A stretch of DNA of 64,000 nucleotides from Rhodobacteraceae bacterium UBA6141 (GCA_002423245.1 DIVD01000028.1:1-64000), one strand, 5' to 3'; counted from the first letter of the stretch, positions 17,498-27,075 are shown. The notes: generated by a model not told the origin, from the letters alone. Made by a program: numbers and translations.

Positions 17498-18195
17498 TCC
17501 TCGTTGTAGCGGTAGCCGATGCCGTAAAGGGTTTCGATCGCGGTGAAGTCGCCATCGGCGCCGCGCATCTTCTTGCGCAGCCGCTTGATATGGCTGTCGA
17601 TGGTGCGGTCGTCGACATAGACCTGATCGTCATAGGCCACATCCATCAACTGGTCGCGGCTTTTCACGAAGCCGGGTCGCTGCGCCAGCGCCTGCAGCAG
17701 CAGGAACTCGGTCACCGTCAGCGACACGTCCCTGCCCTTCCAGCTGACCGAATGGCGCAGCGGGTCCATCGTCAGCTGGCCCCGCACCATGACCCTCGTC
17801 TCTTCGGTCACTGCGACCTCTCCGCTGGCCACGGCCTCCTGCCGGCGCAGCAGCGCCCGGACGCGCTCCACCAGAAGCCGTCGGGAGAACGGCTTCTTGA
17901 CGTAGTCGTCGGCCCCCATCCGCAGGCCCAGGACCTCGTCGATCTCGTCATCCCTGGAGGTCAGGAAAATCACCGGCATGGCGGTTTTCAGCCGCAGGCG
18001 CTGCAGCAGGTCCATGCCGTCCATGCGGGGCATCTTGATGTCAAGCACGGCCATGTCCGGCAGGCGCCTGGTGAAGGCATCCAGCGCCGACTGCCCGTCA
18101 TTGTAGGTCTCGACCTCGAACCCTTCGGCCTCGAGCGTCATCGACACGGATGTCAGGATGTTCCTGTCATCGTCGACCAGTGCAATCCTCGACAT
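17494..18195 (-). CDS. chvI: ChvI-type response regulator (OmpR/PhoB family)
   Basis: This 233-residue response regulator has an N-terminal receiver with the acidic pair Asp8/Asp9, phospho-acceptor Asp52 in [11 protein letters not shown], and the switch Thr and Lys in F-L-T-S-R and V-K-K-P-F. A C-terminal winged-helix DNA-binding domain follows, with [13 protein letters not shown]. It is the first gene of the minus-strand cluster, and its start faces pckA across a 327-base divergent region. Orthologues control virulence, envelope and central carbon genes, so pckA is a plausible target, but that is inference. Confidence 0.96.
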   Translation of the reverse strand: MSRIALVDDDRNILTSVSMTLEAEGFEVETYNDGQSALDAFTRRLPDMAVLDIKMPRMDGMDLLQRLRLKTAMPVIFLTSRDDEIDEVLGLRMGADDYVKKPFSRRLLVERVRALLRRQEAVASGEVAVTEETRVMVRGQLTMDPLRHSVSWKGRDVSLTVTEFLLLQALAQRPGFVKSRDQLMDVAYDDQVYVDDRTIDSHIKRLRKKMRGADGDFTAIETLYGIGYRYNEE

Positions 18196-18288
18196 CGGAC
18201 ACCCCGTTCTGCTCTGTTGTCTGATTTTTGCCGCATTGTTCTTGCCCGATGCACCGATTCAACCTTTTACTGCGAATGGGCGACCGTT

Positions 18289-18304
18289 CCTGAGTCACTT
18301 CAGG
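18289..18304. repeat. Short inverted repeat upstream of chvI and pckA
   Basis: CCTGA-GTCACT-TCAGG gives five-base arms around a six-base spacer. It lies about 95 bases before the chvI start and 220 before the pckA start, a suitable place for a regulator site. It could be chance at this length. Confidence 0.35.
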
Positions 18305-18350
18305 CGGAAAAAGACGAAGATGCGGTTAATCTGCTTCCCCCCATCGGCGT

Positions 18351-18382
18351 GGTTGCGCTAACCTGCAGCTGGTTGCGCTAAC
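18351..18382 (+). repeat. Direct repeat GGTTGCGCTAAC upstream of pckA
   Basis: Two identical 12-mers, GGTTGCGCTAAC, lie at 18351-18362 and 18371-18382, 20 bases start to start (about two helical turns). This is the arrangement expected of a protein binding one DNA face. They lie 140-170 bases before the pckA ATG. Confidence 0.5.
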
Positions 18383-18522
18383 TGATACAAAGTTTCCATT
18401 TCTTCGCTGGACGGTCATGTTATAGCGGCCGGGTCGGGCAATTTCCGCCCGTCGGCGCCCTTTTGGCCCAGGGTGTCGCCTTTCTGGATGGAAAGCCGCT
18501 GGACGGCTACGGGAGCTTGAAT

Positions 18523-20121
18523 ATGACCATCGGACGCGTGAATCCGGCGCATCGCCTGGAAGATCAGGGCATCACCGGTCTCGGGAACGTCTATTACAAC
18601 CAGATCGAACCGGCGCTTGTCGAAGCGGCCGTGCGACGCGGCGAAGGCCGGCTTGGCAAGGGCGGGGCGCTGCTCGTCTCGACCGGCGCCCGCACCGGAC
18701 GCTCGCCCAAGGACAAGTTCGTGGTGCGCACGCCCGCGGTGGAAGACAGCATCTGGTGGGAAAACAATGCCCCGATGACGCCCGAAGCCTTCGATGTGCT
18801 GCATGCCGACATGATCAGGCACATGAGGGGCCGCGACTACTTCGTGCAGGATCTCTACGCCGGGGCCGACCCCGAACTGCGGCTCGACGTGCGCGTGGTG
18901 ACGGAACTGGCCTGGCACGGCCTGTTCATCCGCCACCTGCTGCGCCGCCCCGCCGCCGAGGAACTGGCCACCTTCGTGCCCGAATTCACCATCATCAACT
19001 GCCCGACCTTCAAGGCCGACCCCGCCCGCCACGGCTGCCGCACCGATACCGTCATCGCGATAAACTTCGACAAGAAGCTGATCCTGATCGGCAACACGGC
19101 CTATGCCGGCGAGAACAAGAAGGCGGTCTTCACGCTGCTGAACTACATCCTGCCGGGCAAGGGCGTGCTGGCGATGCACTGTTCGGCCAACCATGCCATC
19201 GGCGCGCCGGAGGATACGGCCGTGTTCTTCGGCCTGTCGGGCACCGGCAAGACCACGCTGTCGGCCGACCCCTCGCGCACGCTGATCGGCGATGACGAAC
19301 ATGGCTGGTCCGACCGCGGCACCTTCAACTTCGAAGGCGGCTGCTATGCCAAGACCATCAACCTCTCGGCCGAGGCCGAGCCGGAAATCTACGCGACCAT
19401 GTCGAAATTCGCCACGGTCGTCGAGAACATGATCTTCGATCCCGACACGCTGGAGCTGGACTTCGAGGACAACTCGCTGACCGACAACATGCGCTGTGCC
19501 TACCCGCTGGAGTATATCTCCAACGCGTCGCCGACCTCGCTTGGCGGGCACCCCCGGAACGTCATCATGCTGACCTGCGATGCCTTCGGCGTGCTGCCGC
19601 CGATCGCGCGGCTGACCCCGGCGCAGGCGATGTACCATTTCCTGTCCGGCTTCACCTCGAAGACGCCGGGGACCGAGCAGGGCGTGGTCGAGCCGACCCC
19701 CACCTTCTCGACCTGCTTCGGCGCGCCGTTCATGCCGCGCCGGCCAGAGGTCTATGGCAAGCTGCTGCAGGCTAAGATCGCCAAGCATGGCGCCCATTGC
19801 TGGCTGGTGAACACCGGCTGGACCGGCGGCAGCTTCGGCACCGGCACGCGGATGCCGATCAAGGCCACCCGCGCCCTGCTGACCCGCGCGCTGGACGGCT
19901 CGCTGAACGGCGCGACCTTCCGCAGGGATCCGAACTTCGGCTTCGAGGTTCCGGTCTCGGTGCCGGGCGTCGATGACAAGCTGCTGGACCCGCGCCAGAC
20001 CTGGGCCGATCCGGCCGCCTATGACGCGCAGGCGCAAAAGCTGGTGGAGATGTTCTCGAAGAACTTCGCCCAGTACGTTCCGCATATCGACGAGGACGTG
20101 AAGGCCGCGGCGATCGGCTGA
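18523..20121 (+). CDS. pckA: Phosphoenolpyruvate carboxykinase (ATP)
   Basis: This 532-residue enzyme converts oxaloacetate plus ATP to PEP and CO2, the entry step of gluconeogenesis from C4 acids. The P-loop [11 protein letters not shown] begins at about residue 237. It is followed by the kinase-2 region [10 protein letters not shown] and the metal/substrate segment [10 protein letters not shown], all typical of the ATP-dependent family. The ATG at 18523 has a GGGAGC ribosome site; 20 in-frame codons upstream are not homologous-looking. It is divergent from chvI and followed by a strong terminator, so monocistronic. PEP made here also links to the HPr/EIIA phosphorelay. Confidence 0.97.
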   Translation: MTIGRVNPAHRLEDQGITGLGNVYYNQIEPALVEAAVRRGEGRLGKGGALLVSTGARTGRSPKDKFVVRTPAVEDSIWWENNAPMTPEAFDVLHADMIRHMRGRDYFVQDLYAGADPELRLDVRVVTELAWHGLFIRHLLRRPAAEELATFVPEFTIINCPTFKADPARHGCRTDTVIAINFDKKLILIGNTAYAGENKKAVFTLLNYILPGKGVLAMHCSANHAIGAPEDTAVFFGLSGTGKTTLSADPSRTLIGDDEHGWSDRGTFNFEGGCYAKTINLSAEAEPEIYATMSKFATVVENMIFDPDTLELDFEDNSLTDNMRCAYPLEYISNASPTSLGGHPRNVIMLTCDAFGVLPPIARLTPAQAMYHFLSGFTSKTPGTEQGVVEPTPTFSTCFGAPFMPRRPEVYGKLLQAKIAKHGAHCWLVNTGWTGGSFGTGTRMPIKATRALLTRALDGSLNGATFRRDPNFGFEVPVSVPGVDDKLLDPRQTWADPAAYDAQAQKLVEMFSKNFAQYVPHIDEDVKAAAIG

Positions 20122-20145
20122 TGCGCGCGGCCTTGGCCCATGTCG

Positions 20146-20171
20146 AAGGCCCCGGAGACGCCCGGGGCCTT
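20146..20171 (+). terminator. Hairpin terminator after pckA
   Basis: AAGGCCCCGG (20146-20155) pairs exactly with CCGGGGCCTT (20162-20171) around a short loop, followed by TCTGCTTT. It lies 24 bases after the pckA stop and separates pckA from the mcd promoter region. Confidence 0.75.
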
Positions 20172-20253
20172 CTGCTTTCCCGTCGGTGCGGAGCGAGGGC
20201 GCCAAGCGGGTGCGACACAAAAATACCCGCTGGCGGCCCGGGGCGCATTCAAG

Positions 20254-20282
20254 TTGCGCCGCAGCCGCAATGCCCCTAGATA
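20254..20282 (+). promoter_or_regulatory. Candidate promoter for the mcd gene with internal inverted repeat
   Basis: TTGCGC (20254-20259) and TAGATA (20277-20282) are 17 bases apart, 30 bases before the ATG at 20312. The inverted repeat TTGCG-N7-CGCAA (20254-20258 with 20266-20270) overlaps the -35 and spacer, as an operator would. TTGCGC also forms the core of the repeats before pckA. Confidence 0.5.
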
Positions 20283-20311
20283 CATCGCAACCGCACAAAG
20301 GGAGTCGAGTC

Positions 20312-21982
20312 ATGCATGACGGCACCGAAATGCCCGCGACCGATCTGTCCGCCGACCTGCTGCCGCTGACCGCGGCCGCCCTGCCCGAGGTGGAAGCCCT
20401 GCTGGCCGAGGCGATCCCGGCGCTGCGCGCCGCCGTCACCGTGGATGGCCGCGTCTCGGGCGCGGCGCTGGAGGCGGACCAGTTCGCCGCCCACGCGCTG
20501 TCATGGCTCGCGACCTATGTGGAATCGCTGCGGCAGATGAATGCCTGGGCCACGCGCCTTCAGGCTGATGGCCGGCTTGGCGAGATGGAGCGGCTGCTGC
20601 TGCAGATCGGCTTTGGCGAATACCTGACCCAGATCGCCGGCGGCATCCCGATGAGCCAGGGCGAAATCGCCCGCCTGCAGGACATGCGCATCACCTGGCA
20701 GCCCGGCCCCGAGGCGGCGCGGCTGATGGCGGCGGGCAACACCTCCGCGGCCCGCAGCCGGCTGGTGGCGCTGATGCGCGAGAACGAGGGCCGCGCCACC
20801 TTTGGCATCACCGGGCTGGACGAGGATCTGGAGATGATCCGAGACCAGTTCCGCCGCTATGCCGATGAGCGGGTGGTGCCGAACGCCCATCAATGGCACC
20901 TGAAGGACGAGCTGATCCCGATGGAGATCATCGAGGAGCTGGCAGAGCTTGGCGTCTTCGGCCTGACCATCCCCGAGGAGTTCGGGGGGCTCGGCCTGTC
21001 CAAGGCGTCGATGGTCGTGGTGTCCGAGGAACTGAGCCGCGGCTATATCGGCGTCGGCAGCCTTGGCACCCGGTCCGAGATCGCGGCGGAGCTGATCCTC
21101 TGCGGCGGCACGCCCGAGCAGAAGACCCGGTGGCTGCCGAGGCTCGCCAGCGGGGAAATCCTGCCGACGGCGGTGTTCACCGAGCCAAACACCGGCTCCG
21201 ACCTTGGCAGCCTGCGCACCCGCGCGGTGCGCGAGGGCGACGACTGGGCAGTGACCGGCAACAAGACCTGGATCACCCATGCCGCGCGCACCCATGTGAT
21301 GACGCTGCTGGCCCGGACCGACCCGGAAACCACCGACTATCGCGGCCTGTCGATGTTCCTGGCCGAAAAGACTCCGGGCACCGATGCCGACCCCTTCCCC
21401 ACCCCCGGCATGACCGGCGGCGAGATCAAGGTTCTGGGCTATCGCGGCATGAAGGAATACGAGCTTGGCTTTGACGGCTTCAAGGTCAAGGGCGAGAACC
21501 TTCTGGGCGGCGTCGAAGGCACCGGCTTCAAGCTGCTGATGCAGACCTTCGAATCCGCCCGCATCCAGACCGCGGCGCGCGCCGTGGGCGTCGCGCAGGC
21601 GGCGCTGGAGGTCGGGATGCAATACGCGCTCGACCGCAAGCAGTTCGGCAAGGCGCTGATCGAGTTTCCGCGCGTGTCGGGCAAGCTGGCGATGATGGCG
21701 GTAGAGATCATGCTCGCGCGGCAGCTGACCTATTATTCCGCCTGGCAGAAGGACCATGGCAAGCGCTGCGACCTCGAGGCGGGGATGGCCAAGCTTCTGG
21801 GCGCCCGCGTCGCCTGGGCCGCGGCCGACAACGCCGTGCAGATCCACGGCGGCAACGGCTTTGCGCTGGAATACACCATCAGCCGGATTCTCTGCGATGC
21901 GCGCATCCTCAACATCTTCGAGGGCGCGGCAGAGATTCAGGCGCAGGTGATCGCCCGCCGCCTGCTCGACGGCGGCAACTGA
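20312..21982 (+). CDS. mcd: (2S)-methylsuccinyl-CoA dehydrogenase-type acyl-CoA dehydrogenase
   Basis: This 556-residue flavoprotein dehydrogenase is longer than the usual ~380. The first ~160 residues form a helical extension, after which the standard acyl-CoA dehydrogenase fold begins. Motifs include E-E-F-G-G-L-G-L-S, F-T-E-P-N-T-G-S-D-L-G-S-L and the C-terminal I-H-G-G-N-G-F-A-L-E-Y and R-I-L-N-I-F-E-G-A-A-E-I. The long N-terminal part and the position next to pckA match the Rhodobacter sphaeroides Mcd, which oxidises (2S)-methylsuccinyl-CoA to mesaconyl-CoA in the ethylmalonyl-CoA pathway. Electrons go to EtfAB, encoded at 8.5-10.2 kb. The ATG at 20312 has GGAG eight bases upstream. The general family is certain; the Mcd substrate assignment is probable. 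Confidence 0.88.
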   Translation: MHDGTEMPATDLSADLLPLTAAALPEVEALLAEAIPALRAAVTVDGRVSGAALEADQFAAHALSWLATYVESLRQMNAWATRLQADGRLGEMERLLLQIGFGEYLTQIAGGIPMSQGEIARLQDMRITWQPGPEAARLMAAGNTSAARSRLVALMRENEGRATFGITGLDEDLEMIRDQFRRYADERVVPNAHQWHLKDELIPMEIIEELAELGVFGLTIPEEFGGLGLSKASMVVVSEELSRGYIGVGSLGTRSEIAAELILCGGTPEQKTRWLPRLASGEILPTAVFTEPNTGSDLGSLRTRAVREGDDWAVTGNKTWITHAARTHVMTLLARTDPETTDYRGLSMFLAEKTPGTDADPFPTPGMTGGEIKVLGYRGMKEYELGFDGFKVKGENLLGGVEGTGFKLLMQTFESARIQTAARAVGVAQAALEVGMQYALDRKQFGKALIEFPRVSGKLAMMAVEIMLARQLTYYSAWQKDHGKRCDLEAGMAKLLGARVAWAAADNAVQIHGGNGFALEYTISRILCDARILNIFEGAAEIQAQVIARRLLDGGN

Positions 21983-21989
21983 CCTCGGC

Positions 21990-22016
21990 GCCGGGCCGGC
22001 AGCGGCACGGCCCGGC
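21990..22016. terminator. Hairpin between convergent mcd and recO
   Basis: GCCGGGCCG (21990-21998) pairs with CGGCCCGGC (22008-22016) around a nine-base loop. It sits between the two converging stop codons. No T-run follows, so the strength is uncertain. Confidence 0.45.
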
Positions 22017-22048
22017 CTGGGGCGGCGCGGTTGCAGGCGCGCGCCGGG

Positions 22049-22789
22049 TCAGCCGCGCGCCGCCCGGCTCAGCGCATCGACCAGCCGGCGCCGCGCCTCG
22101 GGCAGGGGGCGGTCGCCAAGGCCCGGCGCGACACGATGTTCAAGGAAATGGCCGGTGACGCGCAGCCCGTCCGCCAGGTCCTCCGCCAGTTCCGCCGGGC
22201 TGCCGCCGCCCTGCCCCATCAGCACCCCCGGCAAGGGCAGCAGCCGCGCCGCCCAGTCCCCGGCCGCTGCGCGGCTGACCGCGCGGCCAGTCCTGGGGCT
22301 GACATAGGCCAGATCGTCGCGCGCGCCCGTCACCGCGCAGCGGCCAAGGTCGAGCCCGAAGCCAAGCTCGTCCAGCAGCGCCATCTCCCATCGCAGGTAG
22401 CGCGGCACCCAGTCCTCGCCCGCCGCCAGCGCGTCCATCAGCGCAAGGCTTCCGGCGTAGAGCGCGGGATGCGGCTCGCGTTCGGGCAGCGCGAAATGCA
22501 GCAGCGCGCAGACGGCGTTCAGCCCCAGCAGCGCCATCCGGTCGGCGAGCACACCGCTGCGCGATTGCAGCGGCTCCACCGTGAAGGCGCCGATATGGTC
22601 CTCGAGCCGCGCGCGCCAGTTGACTTCAAGCTGCGCGCCAGGCTGCAACATCGGCGCGATCCTGCGCGAGACGCCGCCGCGCACCACCCCGGCATGGCGG
22701 CCATGCTGCGCGGTGAACAGCTCGATGATCGCCGAGGTCTCGCCATGCGGGCGGACCGACAGCAGCATTCCCTGATCGCGCCAGTCCAC
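22049..22789 (-). CDS. recO: DNA repair protein RecO
   Basis: This 246-residue mediator loads RecA onto SSB-coated DNA in the RecFOR pathway. The sequence begins [19 protein letters not shown], the conserved N-terminal OB-fold entry. It then shows [11 protein letters not shown] and the helical C-terminal region with [14 protein letters not shown]. The latter matches the first part of the usual zinc-finger region; only some of the Cys ligands are visible. It lies last in the rpoZ-to-recO block, 81 bases after the DUF1491 gene, which is a common alphaproteobacterial order (era-recO). Confidence 0.92.
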   Translation of the reverse strand: MDWRDQGMLLSVRPHGETSAIIELFTAQHGRHAGVVRGGVSRRIAPMLQPGAQLEVNWRARLEDHIGAFTVEPLQSRSGVLADRMALLGLNAVCALLHFALPEREPHPALYAGSLALMDALAAGEDWVPRYLRWEMALLDELGFGLDLGRCAVTGARDDLAYVSPRTGRAVSRAAAGDWAARLLPLPGVLMGQGGGSPAELAEDLADGLRVTGHFLEHRVAPGLGDRPLPEARRRLVDALSRAARG

Positions 22790-22870
22790 GCCCGCGCCCC
22801 CCTGTCCACCCCCGCGCCCTTCGGCGCGCTGTCCGCAAGATAGGCGCGCCCCCGCGAAACGGCCAGAGCG

Positions 22871-23212
22871 TCAGCCGGAAAGCCCCGGCTCGTCCAGCAG
22901 GGTGCGCCCCTCGCGGTTCTCAAGTTCCAGCACCCAGAGGTCGGGGTCGCGCGCACGTTCCCGGGCGAGTGCCGCGTCCACCTCGGCCTCCGGCCCCTCG
23001 AGCAGCGGCACCCAGACACGCTCGCCCGTGGCAAGGTCATAGCTGCGCTGCCAGGCGCGGGCCCGCCCGTCCAGCGTGGCGCATTTCACCATCACCGCGC
23101 CCGCCGTCGGATCGCCCTTGGCGGTGACATAGACAGGAATACCCGCCAGTTGCAGCCGGGTCAGATAGGCGCCGACCCAGACATGGGTGGCAAGGCGCGC
23201 GTCAGTTGCCAT
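22871..23212 (-). CDS. DUF1491 family protein
   Basis: This 113-residue protein of the DUF1491 family is a small conserved alphaproteobacterial protein without an assigned function. The body has L-A-T-H-V-W-V-G-A-Y-L-T-R-L, followed by V-Y-V-T-A-K-G-D-P-T-A-G-A-V and R-D-P-D-L-W-V-L-E-L-E-N-R-E-G-R. The acidic/aromatic pattern suggests a compact alpha/beta domain. The ATG at 23212 overlaps the end of era by 11 bases, so it is translationally coupled; the in-frame ATG at 23257 lies deep inside era and is unlikely. Confidence 0.85.
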   Translation of the reverse strand: MATDARLATHVWVGAYLTRLQLAGIPVYVTAKGDPTAGAVMVKCATLDGRARAWQRSYDLATGERVWVPLLEGPEAEVDAALARERARDPDLWVLELENREGRTLLDEPGLSG

Positions 23213-24146
23213 CCTTGAAATCGAGCCCCATTTCCGAATATCGCTCGGCCTCGTCAAGCCAGTTCGGGCGCACCTTCACCTGCAGGAACAGGTGCACCGG
23301 GCGGCCCATGAACTCTGCCAGTTCGACCCGCGCGGCGGTAGAGATGCCCTTGATCGTCTCGCCGCCCTTGCCAAGCAGGATGCCCTTGTGGCCCTCGCGC
23401 GCGACATAGATCACCTGGTCGATCCGGGCCGATCCATCCTCGCGCTCCGTCCACTGCTCGGTTTCCACCGTCAGCTGATAGGGGATCTCCTCGTGCATCC
23501 GCAGCGTCAGCTTCTCGCGGGTGATCTCGGCGGCGATCATGCGCATCGGCAGGTCGGCGATCTGGTCCTCGGGGTAGAGCCACGGCCCCTCGGGCAACTC
23601 GCCGGCCAGCCAGTCGCGCAAGGCATCGACCCCGTGGCCCCGCTCGGCCGAGATCATGAAGGTGCGCGTGAACGGATAGGCCGCGTTCATCTTCTCGGCC
23701 AGCGCCAGCAGGGTTTCGGCCTTCACCCGGTCGATCTTGTTGATCGCAAGCGCGACCGGCCGCCCCGCGGCGCGTTCGGCCAGCGCGTCGAGGATGCGCT
23801 GCACCCCCTCGGTCAGCCCGCGATGCGCCTCGATCAGCAGCACCACGAGGTCGGCATCGGCAGCCCCGCCCCATGCGGCGGCGACCATCGCCCGGTCCAG
23901 CCGACGGCGCGGCTTGAAGAGGCCGGGCGTGTCCACGAACACGATCTGCGCCCGGCCCGCCATGCACACGCCGCGAATGCGGGCCCGAGTGGTCTGCACC
24001 TTGTGCGTGACGATCGACACCTTGGCGCCCACCATCTTGTTCAGCAGCGTGGACTTGCCGGCATTCGGCTCGCCGATCAGCGCGACAAAGCCCGCGCGGG
24101 TCGGGCCCTCGGCGGCCGGCGCGGCCTGGTTCCGCTCGTCAGTCAT
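23202..24146 (-). CDS. era: GTPase Era
   Basis: This 314-residue GTPase assists 16S rRNA maturation and 30S assembly. The G1 loop G-E-P-N-A-G-K-S is at residues 25-32, followed by T-T-R-A-R-I-R-G (G2), D-T-P-G-L-F (G3) and N-K-I-D-R-V (G4). A C-terminal KH domain carries [10 protein letters not shown]. The ATG at 24146 overlaps the rnc stop by eight bases, the classic rnc-era coupling. The first 18 residues are a variable tail. It acts at the inner membrane and on 30S particles. Confidence 0.97.
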   Translation of the reverse strand: MTDERNQAAPAAEGPTRAGFVALIGEPNAGKSTLLNKMVGAKVSIVTHKVQTTRARIRGVCMAGRAQIVFVDTPGLFKPRRRLDRAMVAAAWGGAADADLVVLLIEAHRGLTEGVQRILDALAERAAGRPVALAINKIDRVKAETLLALAEKMNAAYPFTRTFMISAERGHGVDALRDWLAGELPEGPWLYPEDQIADLPMRMIAAEITREKLTLRMHEEIPYQLTVETEQWTEREDGSARIDQVIYVAREGHKGILLGKGGETIKGISTAARVELAEFMGRPVHLFLQVKVRPNWLDEAERYSEMGLDFKDGN

Positions 24147-24828
24147 CGCCCGCCTCCATTCGCGCCAGCAGCGCCTGTGCCGCCGCCTGTTCGGCGGCGC
24201 GTTTCGACCCGGCCTGTGCCGTGGCCGCAGCATCGTTGTCCAGCCGAACCTCGACGGTGAACAGCGGCTCGTGGTCGGACCCCGCCCGCGCCAGCACGGC
24301 ATAGACCGGCAGCGCCATTCCGCGCGCCTGCGCCCATTCCTGCAAGGCCGATTTCGCGTCGCGCGCCTGCGTCGCCGCCGCGCCGACCCGCGCGCCCCAG
24401 AGCCGCAGCACCATGTCGCGCGCGGCATCAAAGCCGGCATCCAGATAGACGGCGGCGATCACCGCCTCCATCGCGTCGCCCAGCAGCGCCTCTTTCCGGC
24501 GCCCGCCGGTCATCATCTCGGACCGCCCCAGCTTCAGCACATCGCCAAGCCCGACCTCGCGCGCGACATCGGCGCAGGTTTCCTGCCGCACCAGCGCATT
24601 GAAGCGCGGCGCCAGCAGCCCCTCTGCCGCGCCCCGGTCGCCCGAGAACAGCGCCTCGGCGATCGCCAGCCCCAGAACCCGGTCGCCCAGAAACTCCAGC
24701 CGCTCGTTCGAGCGGCGTGTGGCCGAGGCCAGCGAGGAATGCGTCACCGCCCGCAGCAGAAGTTCGGGCCGGCGAAACTCATGCCCGATGCGGGCTGCAA
24801 AGGCCGCAAGATCCGCCGACAGCCTCAC
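24139..24828 (-). CDS. rnc: Ribonuclease III
   Basis: This 229-residue double-strand-specific endoribonuclease processes rRNA precursors and regulates mRNAs. The signature [12 protein letters not shown] is at about residues 41-52. The second acidic cluster, [14 protein letters not shown], is near 115, and a C-terminal double-stranded RNA-binding domain ends [11 protein letters not shown]. The start is a GTG at 24828 that overlaps the lepB TGA (GTGA). An ATG upstream in the same frame lies within lepB and encodes unrelated sequence. Confidence 0.96.
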   Translation of the reverse strand: MRLSADLAAFAARIGHEFRRPELLLRAVTHSSLASATRRSNERLEFLGDRVLGLAIAEALFSGDRGAAEGLLAPRFNALVRQETCADVAREVGLGDVLKLGRSEMMTGGRRKEALLGDAMEAVIAAVYLDAGFDAARDMVLRLWGARVGAAATQARDAKSALQEWAQARGMALPVYAVLARAGSDHEPLFTVEVRLDNDAAATAQAGSKRAAEQAAAQALLARMEAGDD

Positions 24829-25616
24829 TCGACCGCCTTGAAGAAGCGGTCGGGACGCCATGTCCAGAAGAAGAACAGGCTCTTGCCCGCCGAGGAGAAC
24901 ATGATCCGGTCGGCGCGGCCGATCAGGAACTCGGCCGGCACCATGCCGACGCCGCCGGTGGCCAGCGCAAAGCGGCTGTCCTGGCTGTTGTCGCGGTTGT
25001 CGCCCATGAAGAAGTAGTTGCCCGCCGGCACGGTGAAGACCGGCGTGTTGTCCGCCCAGCCGTCGCCGATGTTGAGCGTGCTGTGGCGCACGCCGTTCGG
25101 CAGCGTCTCGATCTGCCGCTGCTTGATGCAGAGCCCGCCCTGCCCCACCGGATCGTTGGCGCAGCGCGGCTCGACGCCCTGCGGGCCCTGCGGCGCCTTG
25201 ATCTCCTCGAAGGTGCCCGCATCCTCGACCTGGACCGGCTGGCCATTGACGTGCAAAAGCCCGCCCTTCATCTGGATCGTGTCGCCCGGCAGGCCGATCA
25301 GCCGCTTGATGAAGTCGGACCCGTTGGCCGGATGGCGGAACACCACCACGTCGCCGCGGTCGGGTTCGGAGCCGAGCAGGCGGCCGGTGATCGGGCAGAT
25401 CGAGAACGGGCAGGAATGGCGCGAATAGCCATAGGCCATCTTGTTCACGAACAGGAAATCGCCGATCAGCAGCGTGTCCTTCATCGAGCCCGACGGGATC
25501 CAGAACGGCTGAAAGAACAGGGTGCGAAACACACCCGCGATCAGCAGGGCATAGACCACCGTCTTGACCGTCTCGAGGATGCCCCCGCCCGCCTTGCCCG
25601 AAACCCTGGTTGCCAT
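24825..25616 (-). CDS. lepB: Signal peptidase I
   Basis: This 263-residue membrane protease removes signal peptides at the periplasmic face. It has one N-terminal membrane helix (about 16-33) followed by [10 protein letters not shown] with catalytic Ser44. Lys104 in [11 protein letters not shown] is the general base. Box E is seen as [14 protein letters not shown]. An insertion around residues 135-170 contains two cysteines, as often seen in alphaproteobacteria. Its stop overlaps the rnc GTG. Likely clients in this window are the D,D-carboxypeptidase and the lytic transglycosylase. Confidence 0.97.
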   Translation of the reverse strand: MATRVSGKAGGGILETVKTVVYALLIAGVFRTLFFQPFWIPSGSMKDTLLIGDFLFVNKMAYGYSRHSCPFSICPITGRLLGSEPDRGDVVVFRHPANGSDFIKRLIGLPGDTIQMKGGLLHVNGQPVQVEDAGTFEEIKAPQGPQGVEPRCANDPVGQGGLCIKQRQIETLPNGVRHSTLNIGDGWADNTPVFTVPAGNYFFMGDNRDNSQDSRFALATGGVGMVPAEFLIGRADRIMFSSAGKSLFFFWTWRPDRFFKAVE

Positions 25617-25670
25617 CTGCCGCCCCGCCTGCCTGTTGCACGCGCTTCATGCGGGCAGGGGCGCGGGGAG

Positions 25671-26120
25671 TCAAGTTTCGGCGGCGTGATCGGGCGCGGG
25701 GGCGGGCACGGGCGCAGTCACGGGCACGGGCCGCGCCTCGATCACCACGAAGGCCTGCGCCCAGGGGTGATCGTCGGTCAGCGAGACATGCACCACCGCT
25801 TCGTGCCCCGGCGGGGTCATGGCGCGCAGCCGCTCGGCGGCCCAGCCGGTCAGGTGCATCACCGGCTGGCCGCTGCGCAGGTTGCCCACCGCCATGTCGC
25901 GCCATGAAATGCCCATGCGCAGCCCGGTGCCAAGCGCCTTTGAGCACGCCTCCTTGGCCGCCCAGCGTTTGGCATAGGTGCCCGCCACATCGGCGCGGCC
26001 CTCGGCCTTGCGCTGTTCGGCATCGGTGAAGACGCGGTTGCGGAAACGGTCGCCGAACCGCGCCAGCGTGGCGGCGATGCGCTCGATATTCGCAAGATCG
26101 GTGCCGATGCCGAGGATCAT
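25671..26120 (-). CDS. acpS: Holo-[acyl-carrier-protein] synthase
   Basis: This 149-residue 4'-phosphopantetheinyl transferase converts apo-ACP to holo-ACP for fatty-acid synthesis. [14 protein letters not shown] gives the Mg2+ ligand Asp8. [14 protein letters not shown] gives the second ligand Glu57. The core ends near residue 130; the last 20 residues are a Pro/Ala-rich tail beyond the usual ~126 length. It lies between pdxJ and lepB on the minus strand, an order conserved in many proteobacteria. Confidence 0.96.
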   Translation of the reverse strand: MILGIGTDLANIERIAATLARFGDRFRNRVFTDAEQRKAEGRADVAGTYAKRWAAKEACSKALGTGLRMGISWRDMAVGNLRSGQPVMHLTGWAAERLRAMTPPGHEAVVHVSLTDDHPWAQAFVVIEARPVPVTAPVPAPAPDHAAET

Positions 26121-26234
26121 GCGCGGGCCGGTCCACGGCGCGGGGCACCGGGGAATGCCAGGGCGCAGAGCGGGGAAGGCGCGGCGAGCGCGGCCATCTC
26201 CCGCGGCCCGGTCCCGCCCGTGCAGGGCCCGCGC

Positions 26235-27011
26235 CTAGCCATCCCGCGCCGCGTCCATCAGCCGGCGCATCTCGCGGATCGCGGGGTCGAGCCCGCGGAA
26301 GATCGCCTCGCCGATCAGGAAATGCCCGATGTTCAGCTCCATCACCTCGGGGAAGGCGGCGACGGGGGCGACGGTGTCATAGGTCAGCCCGTGGCCGGCA
26401 TGAACCTCGAGCCCCAGCGAGTGGCCATGGGCCGCCATCTCCCCCAGCCGGGCAAGTTCCGCATCGCGCTCGGCAAGATGCCCCTCGGCATGCAGGTCGC
26501 AATAGGCGCCGGTGTGCAGCTCGATCACCGCAGCGCCGATGCGGGCCGCCGCCTCGATCTGGCGGGCCTCGGGGGCAATGAAGATCGACACCCGGCACCC
26601 CGCCTCGCGCAGCGGCGCGATGAAATGCGCCAGCCGGTTCTCCTCACGCGCGACGTCGAGCCCGCCTTCGGTGGTGCGCTCCTCGCGCTTTTCGGGCACG
26701 AGGCAGACGGCATGCGGCCTGTGGCGCAGCGCGATCGCCTGCATCTCTGCCGTCGCCGCCATCTCGAGGTTCAGCGGCAGGCTCAGCGCCGCCATCAGCC
26801 CCTCGATATCGGCGTCCGAGATGTGGCGGCGGTCCTCGCGCAGATGCGCGGTGATGCCATCGGCGCCCGCTGCCTCGGCCAGTCGCGCGGCGCGGATCGG
26901 GTCGGGATAGGCAGCGCCGCGCGCGTTGCGCAGCGTGGCCACGTGGTCGATGTTGACGCCAAGGCGCAGATGGCCCCGCGGTCTGGTGAGGGTCATGCCC
27001 GGCTCCATCAC
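26235..27011 (-). CDS. pdxJ: Pyridoxine 5'-phosphate synthase
   Basis: This enzyme of 258 residues (253 if the ATG at 26996 is used) condenses 1-deoxyxylulose 5-phosphate with 3-amino-2-oxopropyl phosphate in vitamin B6 synthesis. The TIM-barrel entry [15 protein letters not shown] is diagnostic. It is followed by [12 protein letters not shown] and the C-terminal [15 protein letters not shown] phosphate-binding segment. It acts before acpS in the same minus-strand block. The two nearby start codons cannot be separated by eye. Confidence 0.96.
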   Translation of the reverse strand: MMEPGMTLTRPRGHLRLGVNIDHVATLRNARGAAYPDPIRAARLAEAAGADGITAHLREDRRHISDADIEGLMAALSLPLNLEMAATAEMQAIALRHRPHAVCLVPEKREERTTEGGLDVAREENRLAHFIAPLREAGCRVSIFIAPEARQIEAAARIGAAVIELHTGAYCDLHAEGHLAERDAELARLGEMAAHGHSLGLEVHAGHGLTYDTVAPVAAFPEVMELNIGHFLIGEAIFRGLDPAIREMRRLMDAARDG

Positions 27012-27075
27012 GGCAATGTCGGGCGCGAGGCTAGCGCGGCGCGGCGCCTGCCTCCAGCCCCCGATTGTAACCCTG

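Larger units (their letters stand above)
18196..18522 (+). other. Divergent chvI/pckA intergenic region with repeats
   Basis: This 327-base region is the only stretch over 300 bases in the window without a gene. It separates the divergent starts of chvI and pckA and is visibly more AT-rich near 18220-18410 than its surroundings. It holds an inverted repeat (18289-18304) and a 12-base direct repeat (18351-18362 and 18371-18382). I could not identify a convincing -35/-10 pair for either gene. GGGAGC at about 18511 is the pckA ribosome site. Confidence 0.7.

Noticed and set aside
18373..18426. pckA promoter using TTGCGC and the downstream TATAGC
   Set aside because: No TTGCGC lies 16-18 bases before TATAGC (18421-18426) or any other -10-like hexamer, so I did not call a promoter.
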